A DNA stretch of 6,326 nt from an archaeon (GTDB lineage: Archaea > Thermoproteota > Nitrososphaeria > Nitrososphaerales > JACAEJ01), in assembly GCA_024256265.1 (NCBI GenBank), contig JACGUK010000098.1:1-6326 (forward strand), read 5' to 3'. How positions within the stretch are numbered: the first letter of the stretch is position 1; each line of letters opens with the position of its first letter. A model generated the notes under the pieces. It made no database searches, had not been told where the DNA came from, and saw nothing but the letters and a program-made list of their open reading frames with translations. The translations under genes were made by a program, and so were the position numbers. Positions 1 through 4,502 of the stretch are shown piece after piece.

Positions 1-86
1 TCCTTTACCTACCTGAATTTAACATGGTTATATCAAAAGATTTATTTGCCAACTATAGTCCATCTATTCCGAATAAGGTGGTATAG
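1..86 (+). CDS. C-terminal end of an upstream gene (partial, unidentified)
   Basis: A reading frame open from the window edge (first full codon at base 3) ends in TAG at 84-86. Its predicted tail includes LYLPEFNMVISKDLFANYSP. The stop codon abuts the ATG of the mtrH-like gene, and the ribosome site of that gene (GGTGGT, 77-82) lies inside this frame. That is typical of an operon, so the two genes are probably co-transcribed and the missing gene may belong to the same methyl-transfer pathway, for example a corrinoid protein or partner methyltransferase. Only 27 codons are visible, so the product cannot be identified and the frame could be fortuitous. A second frame is also open here but has a less protein-like composition. 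Confidence 0.45.
   Translation, partial: LYLPEFNMVISKDLFANYSPSIPNKVV
77..82 (+). promoter_or_regulatory. Shine-Dalgarno site of mtrH
   Basis: GGTGGT lies four bases before the ATG at 87 and resembles the archaeal GGAGGTGATC consensus. It supports the chosen mtrH start and suggests translation of mtrH is coupled to the gene ending at base 86. Confidence 0.6.
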
Positions 87-1073
87 ATGTTTAAGTTTAA
101 GGCACCACAAAAAGTCTTTCAAATAGGAAAGATGAAAGTCGGTGGACAACCAGGGGAGAACCCAAAGGTCTTGATAGGAACAATCTTCTATGAGAGGCAT
201 AAAATAGTGGAGGACCCTGTTGAAGGAATATTCGATGAAAAGGCGGCAGAGAATCTAATAAACAAGCAAGATGGTCTTTGTGAAGATTGTGGGCTATCAT
301 CCATGTACGATGTAGTCGGGATATCCGCTGAAGCCTTCCCAAAGTACCTGGACTTTGTCGGAGATAAATCGGAAAATCCCATACTACTTGATGCATGGAC
401 CTTAGATGTAAGACTTGCAGGTCTTAAGCATGTGAAAGAAGTTGGACTTTCTAAACGAATAGTGCACAATAGCATAATGCCCCCAGCACCTGCACCCGAA
501 GAAGTGGCTGCCATAAAAGATGCCAAAGTCAAGGCATCCATACTTCTAGCCTTTAACGTAGAGGACAAGACTCCAGCAGGCGCCATATCGGTAATTAAGG
601 GCACACCAACTCAAAAGGGTCTATTGGATGTAGCAAAAGAGGCTGGCATCGAGGGTATGATGGTAGACCTTTCTTTTGCCAATGCCGTCCCAGGCATAGG
701 TCTAAGTTGCAAAGCCATCTACGCTGTGAAGGATCAGATGGGATTAGCTGCTGGAGGAGCACCATCGAATGCTACAACTGTCTGGAAACCCTTTGTGAAA
801 GAGAAGTGGGGGCTGGAAATATACAAAGCTGTTGAAGCAACTTGCCAAGCCATGCCCATAGCCTTCGGTGCAGACTGGTTGATGTATGGTGTTATAGAGG
901 CAGCTCCTTGGGTGATCCCTGCAGTCTCAGCAGTAGATGCCATGGCCTTATCGGTTGCCAACTTTGAGTACAAGATGCCATTGCCTGAAGCGCCTAGTGC
1001 TTTGAGCAAGTTATTCCCAGAGTACATTGATAGATTGAAGGGAATGTTACCGCCGAAAGTGGAGAAGCCCTAA
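87..1073 (+). CDS. mtrH: MtrH-family methyltransferase (tetrahydromethanopterin S-methyltransferase subunit H or homolog)
   Basis: The 328-residue protein aligns by eye along its whole length with methanogen MtrH, which is usually 310-320 residues. Matching landmarks are the N-terminal MFKF, GGQPGENPKVLIGTIFYERHKIVED around residues 19-43, FDEKAAENLINKQ, the DARIAG-like segment DVRLAGLKHVKEVGL, SILLAFN near 151, and the C-terminal FGADWLMYGVIEAAPWVIPAVSAVDAM. MtrH is a cytoplasmic TIM-barrel subunit that moves a methyl group between tetrahydromethanopterin (or a related pterin) and the cobalt of a corrinoid protein. In methanogens it works with the sodium-pumping MtrA-G complex, but none of those genes is visible downstream. 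The gene after it is a tRNA, so if any partners are linked they must lie upstream. It could therefore be a stand-alone MtrH-like enzyme serving a substrate-specific corrinoid protein. Family assignment is strong; the exact substrate is open. Confidence 0.92.
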   Translation: MFKFKAPQKVFQIGKMKVGGQPGENPKVLIGTIFYERHKIVEDPVEGIFDEKAAENLINKQDGLCEDCGLSSMYDVVGISAEAFPKYLDFVGDKSENPILLDAWTLDVRLAGLKHVKEVGLSKRIVHNSIMPPAPAPEEVAAIKDAKVKASILLAFNVEDKTPAGAISVIKGTPTQKGLLDVAKEAGIEGMMVDLSFANAVPGIGLSCKAIYAVKDQMGLAAGGAPSNATTVWKPFVKEKWGLEIYKAVEATCQAMPIAFGADWLMYGVIEAAPWVIPAVSAVDAMALSVANFEYKMPLPEAPSALSKLFPEYIDRLKGMLPPKVEKP

Positions 1074-1104
1074 GAGTAACGCCAAAGCCGAATTCCGTAC
1101 ACCC

Positions 1105-1121
1105 CTTCTTTTTTTAGGGCT
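1105..1121 (+). terminator. Probable transcription terminator after mtrH
   Basis: A T-rich run (CTTCTTTTTTT) about 35 bases after the mtrH stop matches the oligo-T signal that suffices for archaeal termination. AGCCCTAA at 1066-1073 and TTAGGGCT at 1114-1121 are also inverted copies that could form a weak long-loop hairpin. Nothing else is evident before the tRNA. Confidence 0.5.
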
Positions 1122-1185
1122 CTTTGCAGAAATCGATACCAAACTGTCCTTGTACTTATTATTTTGACAAGTGAAATCTTTATTG

Positions 1186-1272
1186 TGGACCGGGCGGGAT
1201 TTGAACCCGCGATCTCCCGCTCTTTCGCCAGGTTGCGAAGCGGGCATCACTACCAGACTGGACCACCGGCCC
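1186..1272 (-). tRNA. tRNA-Ala(CGC) with a 12-nt intron at 37/38
   Basis: Read on the minus strand, the acceptor GGGCCGG pairs with CCGGUCC and A73 follows; CCA is not encoded. The third pair is G3:U70, the hallmark of alanine tRNAs. The T-arm is GCGGG-UUCAAAU-CCCGC. The anticodon stem CCCGC/GCGGG encloses a loop that is too long unless 12 bases (complement of 1222-1233, ACCUGGCGAAAG) are removed, giving UUCGCAA with anticodon CGC (complement of 1235-1237). Around the splice sites, UUCG pairs with CGAA as a 4-bp central helix, with three-base bulges CA|A and AG|A. This fits the BHB substrate of the archaeal splicing endonuclease, though the inner helix is minimal. The D-stem is weak (G10-U25, U11-A24, C12-G23), as in some archaeal tRNAs. 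Antisense reading frames over it are spurious. Confidence 0.9.
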
Positions 1273-1311
1273 AAATCTCATCTCATAAGCATCATGATTT
1301 AAGCCTTGTCA

Positions 1312-1406
1312 GATAATGGTTTTCTTGGCGCACAACGCTTAGATCTTCATCCCAAAAAGGTCAGTTCGCCCGTCGATTTTTAAAAAGCGCTGTGCGCCAA
1401 ATTATC
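1312..1406. other. Long inverted repeat / possible structured RNA or small mobile-element remnant
   Basis: TTGGCGCACAACGCTT (1325-1340) and AAGCGCTGTGCGCCAA (1385-1400) are inverted copies matching at 15 of 16 positions, separated by a 44-base loop. A second inverted pair outside them, GATAAT (1312-1317) and ATTATC (1401-1406), extends the structure with a 7-base bulge on one side. The GC-rich stem stands out in AT-rich DNA. It could be a non-coding RNA, a 3'-end structure for the minus-strand gene ending at 1431 (reads into it 25 bases later), or the terminal repeats of a MITE-like insertion. No known RNA family was recognised and the strand is undetermined. Confidence 0.5.
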
Positions 1407-1430
1407 TATAATTAAGGAAGTTGCATATAA

Positions 1431-1823
1431 CTATTGTTTACAACGCTTTTTCAGCCTCTTCCATTTGTTATACAACTCAGTCCCTATCACTTCAGGCTCA
1501 TAACCCTTTATCACTAAATCAGCTCTTTTCCCTATTACTGTAGTGCTATATTCGTGTCCTTCTGGATTCTCTGGTGTTGGTTTACATCTCGGTATTTTGT
1601 ACCTGTGCATTCCTACACTTGACCCCCATGCTTTTGCGACCATCTCAACAGCTTTTTTATCACACATACTCACACGTAGATATAGGCGACCTCCACTACA
1701 TCCTACATACGCCTCTCCAAGAGATATTCCTAGCGATATATTCCTTAATTTTCCATCCACTGTAAATGGGAGTGGTTTTCTCAAACGGTTCAAATTCCTA
1801 GTCTTAGCCTTATTTTTAGCCAA
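1431..1823 (-). CDS. Small LAGLIDADG-like domain protein, probably catalytically degenerate
   Basis: This 130-residue basic protein has the general shape of one LAGLIDADG homing-endonuclease domain. There is a LGISLGEAYVGCSGG segment where the LAGLIDADG helix would sit, then a strand RLYLRVSM, a helix DKKAVEMVAKAWGSSVG, a strand region EYSTTVIGKRADLVIKG and a C-terminal lysine/arginine-rich helix. The first segment lacks the acidic residue usually ending the motif (LAGLIDADG/GEG), so cleavage activity is doubtful; it may be a DNA- or RNA-binding derivative. The preferred start is TTG at 1823: the alternative GTG at 1832 lies within the ribosome site AGGTGAT (1828-1834), and the resulting N-terminus MAKNKAKTRN looks natural. 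It lies alone, neither inside an intein nor a visible intron. Family assignment is by eye and could be wrong. Confidence 0.55.
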   Translation of the reverse strand: MAKNKAKTRNLNRLRKPLPFTVDGKLRNISLGISLGEAYVGCSGGRLYLRVSMCDKKAVEMVAKAWGSSVGMHRYKIPRCKPTPENPEGHEYSTTVIGKRADLVIKGYEPEVIGTELYNKWKRLKKRCKQ

Positions 1824-1827
1824 AGTA

Positions 1828-1834
1828 ATCACCT
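1828..1834 (-). promoter_or_regulatory. Shine-Dalgarno site that decides the TTG start at 1823
   Basis: On the minus strand AGGTGAT is four bases before TTG. It is a near-perfect anti-16S match and contains the competing GTG codon (1830-1832), which makes that codon an unlikely start. Confidence 0.6.
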
Positions 1835-1960
1835 TTCACCCTGGATCGTTTAGCTTCACGCCTTCTTTTTCTTACAATATTTTCCTTCAGAAAATAAACT
1901 TTCAACTATCTTGCCCTATATTTAAGAAGTTCGAATATATCTCTTGAATCATCTGCAACT

Positions 1961-2653
1961 TCATCTTCCTCTGAATTGCGTCTTACGCAAATTGAATTCA
2001 TCCAGAAGCTTGGGCAAGCACCTCCCTGTGTTTTGTGTGATTTCCCTAACAGCTGCGTCTCTAGCACACTTGTGTTCCCTTATATACGATTCGATTGCTT
2101 GGTTAGCCTTACTCTTCATCAAGGGAATAAAATCATGCGCATATGCATAAGCTGAGGGCTTAACGTGATAATTTTCACATATTCGATTATCCCACATCAT
2201 AAAAAGCCTAGAGTTAACCATGTGAAGGAACTTTGATGTTGCCACATAACTGAATCTGTAGCCCATGTTCATCAATTCGTCAAACGTAAGATGAATGATT
2301 CTTTTAATCCTTAACCATTCATCGTTAACTTTTTTGATCTTTTCCAGATTTATGTCTTGTAACGTCTCAAATTCTACCGCTTTTAAGAAAGGCAATAAAA
2401 CTTTATGCGTCTCTTTGATCTTTTGTGCGAGCTCATTTGTTCTTGGGATTCGACATCTCCATTGGTTAAGGAAAAAGATAGCTTTCTTAGCTTGTTCTAG
2501 AGAAGATGAATGAAGATCATGCCAATTAGTAAATCTCAGCGAAGTATCATACGCTCTATCATCGGTAGGCGCATTTTTTCTAAACCACTTATTTGCTTCC
2601 AACAGCTCACTATAGCGAACATATTCATTGTTCATATGAACGCTGTGCACCAT
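1961..2653 (-). CDS. Hypothetical protein with a SKFLHMVNSRLFMMWDNRI-type motif
   Basis: No family is recognised with certainty for this 230-residue, mostly helical and basic protein. Its most distinctive part is ATSKFLHMVNSRLFMMWDNRI (about residues 138-158), followed by a Tyr/Ala-rich segment (NYHVKPSAYAYAHDFIPLM). Segments of the form 'SKhLHhhnPpLFhMWDxxI' recur in uncharacterised prokaryotic proteins, from memory only. There is no signal peptide or membrane span. The ATG at 2653 is preferred: TTG at 2662 adds only three residues, and an AT-rich TTTATCTA element about 22 bases upstream of 2653 would place a transcription start near this codon, implying a leaderless mRNA. ATG at 2635 (MNNEYVRYSE) is also possible. 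It is a single gene, convergent with nothing nearby; the reading frame is long and clearly coding-like. Confidence 0.75.
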   Translation of the reverse strand: MVHSVHMNNEYVRYSELLEANKWFRKNAPTDDRAYDTSLRFTNWHDLHSSSLEQAKKAIFFLNQWRCRIPRTNELAQKIKETHKVLLPFLKAVEFETLQDINLEKIKKVNDEWLRIKRIIHLTFDELMNMGYRFSYVATSKFLHMVNSRLFMMWDNRICENYHVKPSAYAYAHDFIPLMKSKANQAIESYIREHKCARDAAVREITQNTGRCLPKLLDEFNLRKTQFRGR

Positions 2654-2772
2654 TAAGACCAAAATAAGATAGATAAAGCCTCTATTAATTTTTTCAGAAA
2701 CTTTTTACGAATCCATTTTTGCTAATATATTTGTGGCCGCCGTGGTGTAGTGGTAGACACAGGGGCCTGTGG

Positions 2773-2784
2773 ATCAAAGCAAAG
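2773..2784 (+). other. tRNA-His intron 1 (12 nt, position 37/38)
   Basis: AUCAAAGCAAAG lies between G37 and A38. It has the same length and ends in the same AAAG before A38 as the tRNA-Ala intron in this window. The central helix is imperfect: U33-A, G34-C and U35-G pair, while C32 faces A. Confidence 0.8.
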
Positions 2785-2805
2785 AGCCTCTAGCCCGGGT
2801 TCGAT

Positions 2806-2821
2806 TTGAAAGTTACGAAAA
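2806..2821 (+). other. tRNA-His intron 2 (16 nt, T-loop position 59/60)
   Basis: The boundaries follow from cutting between the second and third base of each 3-base bulge of the BHB, which restores a 7-base T-loop. Introns at this non-canonical site are known mainly from Thermoproteota and related archaea. Confidence 0.85.
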
Positions 2822-2911
2822 TCCCGGCGGCGGCCTTCATAATAACCTCTAATTTAATGATGTTAAACAAAAATACTAATGATTTGAAAATTCTCTTAGG
2901 ATTCTAAAGGT

Positions 2912-3055
2912 TCAAACAATGATTCTTTTTAGATGATGATCCTTAAACTTGTTGATGTGAGCTACAGCCTCGCCAATTCTGACGAAATGCTTACCACAGT
3001 CACAATCATACTCGAAAGTGCTCTGCTGAGAAAAGTCTTCTGCTTTTTTACTCAT
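2912..3055 (-). CDS. Small putative zinc-finger protein (47 residues)
   Basis: The frame starts at ATG 3055, eight bases after a good ribosome site GAGGT (complement of 3064-3068), and ends in TGA at 2912. An AT-rich AAAATATT element near 3097-3105 is correctly placed for a TATA box with a short leader. The protein contains FEYDCDCGKHFVRIGEAVAH followed by an INKFKDHH segment. This reads as C18-x-C20-G-K-x-F...A...H33-x6-H40, close to the C2H2 finger pattern CxxCGKxF...H...H except that only one residue separates the cysteines. Small single-finger proteins are common in archaea and often bind nucleic acid, but no function is assigned here. It sits just outside the element boundary. Confidence rests on the combination of ribosome site, promoter and motif, since the frame is short. 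Confidence 0.72.
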   Translation of the reverse strand: MSKKAEDFSQQSTFEYDCDCGKHFVRIGEAVAHINKFKDHHLKRIIV

Positions 3056-3063
3056 AATTCACT

Positions 3064-3068
3064 ACCTC
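3064..3068 (-). promoter_or_regulatory. Shine-Dalgarno site of the small zinc-finger gene
   Basis: GAGGT on the minus strand lies eight bases before ATG at 3055, supporting translation of the 47-residue frame. Confidence 0.6.
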
Positions 3069-3184
3069 GATTCGTTGCAAGAACCTGAAAGCAACTAATA
3101 TTTTAGCTTTTTGGAAAGATAATTTCAAATTTTTATAAGAAAGAATGATAGCATCTTTTACGAGCTTTTATTCATAGCCATCGT

Positions 3185-3228
3185 TGGTGCCGAGGGCAGG
3201 ACTTGAACCTGCGACAGTCCGGTCTGTC
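3185..3228 (-). other. Integration junction: 3' fragment of a tRNA (att site)
   Basis: On the minus strand the DNA holds the 3' part of a tRNA: T-stem CCTGC/GCAGG pairs around loop TTCAAGT, then acceptor strand CCTCGGC, A73 and an encoded CCA ending at 3185. The 5' half (which would begin GCCGAGG) is absent. Homology seems to end within the anticodon loop, near 3225. A near-palindrome GACAGTCCGGTCTGTC (3213-3228) spans this edge, as expected for the core site of a tyrosine recombinase that uses the symmetry of an anticodon stem. The tRNA type is uncertain: A73, the GA before CCGG and the xUGUC variable loop are compatible with tRNA-Phe. An intact tRNA copy is expected at the other end of the element. 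Confidence 0.82.
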
Positions 3229-4021
3229 TAAAATAACCTTAGAGGATTTGGAGACATATTCAAATTATCTTAAGTCCAACTTCAGCCCAAGAACCCAAAG
3301 AGAATACCAAAGCGTTGTGAATAGGTTTACCTTAAAACATAAAGAGATAAGCAAAGAATCCATAGCAGAATGGTTATCCACACAGAGGGAAGGGGGCTAT
3401 AATAAGAGCATAAAGGCCTTCAGAGCTTACCTAAGCCTTCGTGATATGGAGCAACTCCTTAAGGGATTCGAATACAAATACAAAGATAGCCAATATGTGA
3501 TAAATGATCTAACAGGCCAAGATGAGAGGCTTACCTATGAAGAGTTTACCAAAGTTCTAAATGGGATTCAAGATGATGAGTTAAAGGCCTTCCTCCTTAT
3601 ATGCCGCCAAAGCAGGCCTTGTGAGGCTCTCAGTTTAACTTGGGAGAATATAGACCTTGAGCATGGCATATATAACACTTCGAAGGTCCATAAAGGTAAG
3701 AGTAAAAGATCGTGGGGGGGCTTCATAGATCAGGAGCTTAAGGATTGCCTATTAAGGCTAAAAGATAGGGATAGGCCCTTCTCTCACTCATGGGATTATT
3801 ATATCAGCAACTTCAAGGAAGCCTGCAAGAAGGTTCTAGGAAAGGAGCATACCTTAAAGGAGATAAGATCGGCCTTCGCAGATTATGTATTGGATAAAAC
3901 TCAGAATCCCATAGCTGCCAATCTATTACAGGGAAGGAGCCCAAAGAGCATAGGCATCCTACTTCAGCATTATGCCAAGCCAAGACTTTCAAAGTTAAAG
4001 AAAGTATATGAGGGATTATAA
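3203..4021 (+). CDS. SSV-type tyrosine integrase, C-terminal piece int(C)
   Basis: The 272 residues include a SAM-like core-binding region (about 11-85, with SPRTQREYQSVVNRF) and a full catalytic domain. Visible catalytic candidates are R138 in SRPCEALSLTWENID, K164/K166 in SKVHKGKSK, K219-x-x-R222 in LKEIRSAFADYV, and H256-Y257 in ILLQHYAKP after the characteristic LLQGR. KxxR in place of HxxR is the signature of SSV1-like archaeal integrases. The enzyme would recombine attP with a tRNA gene. The TTG at 3203 lies inside the tRNA T-loop and is only a nominal start: the frame is open back to 3152, reading WCRGQDLNLRQSG through the tRNA fragment. So the original protein probably continued upstream, and its N-terminus, int(N), was moved to the other end by integration. 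No frameshift is seen, suggesting a recent or maintained element. A G7 run (3714-3720) lies in the gene. Confidence 0.88.
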   Translation: MNLRQSGLSKITLEDLETYSNYLKSNFSPRTQREYQSVVNRFTLKHKEISKESIAEWLSTQREGGYNKSIKAFRAYLSLRDMEQLLKGFEYKYKDSQYVINDLTGQDERLTYEEFTKVLNGIQDDELKAFLLICRQSRPCEALSLTWENIDLEHGIYNTSKVHKGKSKRSWGGFIDQELKDCLLRLKDRDRPFSHSWDYYISNFKEACKKVLGKEHTLKEIRSAFADYVLDKTQNPIAANLLQGRSPKSIGILLQHYAKPRLSKLKKVYEGL

Positions 4022-4042
4022 CCCTCTCACCTTTATTTTTTA

Positions 4043-4047
4043 GAGGT
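4043..4047 (+). promoter_or_regulatory. Shine-Dalgarno site of the Hjc-like gene
   Basis: GAGGT lies eight bases before the TTG at 4056 and supports this non-ATG start. It sits in the 34-base gap after the integrase, consistent with co-transcription. Confidence 0.6.
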
Positions 4048-4055
4048 AAATATAA

Positions 4056-4340
4056 TTGCCAAGTTCTTATGAGAAAGGCCGATCAAGTGAATATTACGTT
4101 AAGTTAATCCTAGAGAGCATGGGGTACTCTTTTATTATTCGCTCTGCAGCCTCACATACTCCTATTGATCTATTAGCCAGTAATGGTTCTGAGATAATAG
4201 CCGTTCAAGTTAAGGCCAGAAAGTATCTTAGTGAAGATGAGAGAAGGAATTTAATCGAATGGGCCTCTCGCTTTAAGGCTAAACCCATGCTGGCCTATAA
4301 GAAAAAAGGAAGATGGAAGTTAGTATGTGTAAGATGCTGA
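4056..4340 (+). CDS. Hjc-like PD-(D/E)XK nuclease (archaeal Holliday junction resolvase family), QxK variant
   Basis: The 94-residue protein follows the archaeal Hjc pattern in order: YEKGRSSEYYVKLILESMGY (helix with E12, equivalent to the first catalytic Glu of Hjc), IIRSAASHTPIDLLA (RSAGS-like segment, D38), IIAVQVKAR (Q51-x-K53, the E-x-K position) and a C-terminal helix plus KPMLAYKKKGRWKLVCV. Hjc dimers resolve four-way junctions. Here the usual EVK is QVK; Gln at this site occurs in some members of the PD-(D/E)XK superfamily but could weaken or abolish metal-dependent cleavage. It is shorter than typical Hjc (about 120-140 residues), ending soon after the last core strand. TTG start with good ribosome site. 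Probably part of an operon with the integrase and used in element recombination or replication. A related Vsr/RecB-like or Mrr-like nuclease is the main alternative. Confidence 0.8.
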   Translation: MPSSYEKGRSSEYYVKLILESMGYSFIIRSAASHTPIDLLASNGSEIIAVQVKARKYLSEDERRNLIEWASRFKAKPMLAYKKKGRWKLVCVRC

Positions 4341-4403
4341 GAATAAGAGAAAGATTCATAAATTTTATCATTAAATCCCCCGCTTTCATGGTTCTTTATA
4401 TAT

Positions 4404-4420
4404 TGAATTTTTTATTCTTA
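4404..4420 (+). terminator. T-rich putative terminator downstream of the Hjc-like gene
   Basis: TTGAATTTTTTATTCTT, about 65 bases beyond the stop codon, contains T-runs suited to archaeal termination. No hairpin is needed or seen. Confidence 0.4.
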
Positions 4421-4443
4421 TTGGAAAACAAACCTATCTCCCA

Positions 4444-4453
4444 TTTATATAGG
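4444..4453 (+). promoter_or_regulatory. TATA-box-like element
   Basis: TTTATATAGG matches an archaeal TATA box and would place a plus-strand transcript start near 4474. That transcript could cover the weak frame 4503-4706 or a non-coding RNA across the repeats. Confidence 0.4.
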
Positions 4454-4502
4454 CCCCCCCCATCTATCCTTTAACAAAGGAGCAGGCCAAAGCTCGGTAA
4501 GA

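Larger units (their letters stand above)
2735..2835 (+). tRNA. tRNA-His(GTG) with two introns, one in the T-loop
   Basis: The acceptor GCCGCCG (2736-2742) pairs with CGGCGGC (2828-2834), and an encoded G-1 (2735) faces C73 (2835); both are hallmarks of histidine tRNAs. The D-stem is GUGU/ACAC. The anticodon stem GGGGC/GCCUC encloses CUGUGG, then 12 extra bases (2773-2784), then A38, so the anticodon GUG is at 2769-2771. The T-stem CCGGG/CCCGG encloses 23 bases instead of 7. Removing 2806-2821 (16 bases) leaves the normal T-loop UUCGAUU. That second intron has a canonical BHB: central helix UUCG/CGAA (2800-2803 with 2816-2819), bulges AU|U (2804-2806) and AA|U (2820-2822), and an inner UGA/UUA helix. 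The cut falls at position 59/60. The first intron has only a relaxed BHB (3 pairs). CCA is not encoded. Confidence 0.92.

Noticed and set aside
97..1027. Minus-strand open frames across mtrH (97-396, 188-604, 734-1027)
   Set aside because: They lie opposite a clearly conserved gene and show no recognisable motifs; they are shadows of mtrH codon use.
1047..1274. Minus-strand 75-codon frame over the tRNA-Ala region
   Set aside because: It runs through the tRNA sense strand (yielding the typical artefact GDRGFKSRPVHN) and mtrH tail; no ribosome site.
1312..1406. C/D-box guide RNA on the minus strand
   Set aside because: CTGA and GATGA-like strings occur, but not in the C-D'-C'-D order with proper spacing.
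1543..2150. Plus-strand frames 1543-1947, 1574-1765 and 1944-2150
   Set aside because: They are antisense to the LAGLIDADG-like and 230-residue genes, which have better starts and composition; predicted peptides are Phe/Leu/Ser-rich noise.
2295..2513. Plus-strand 72-codon frame
   Set aside because: Fully inside the opposite-strand 230-residue gene; no ribosome site or motif.
2660..2662. TTG at 2662 as start of the 230-residue gene
   Set aside because: It adds only three residues, has no ribosome site, and ATG at 2653 suits the AT-rich promoter spacing better.
3714..3720. Programmed frameshift or slippage at the G7 run in the integrase gene
   Set aside because: The catalytic domain reads correctly in one frame across the run; no alternative frame of interest follows.
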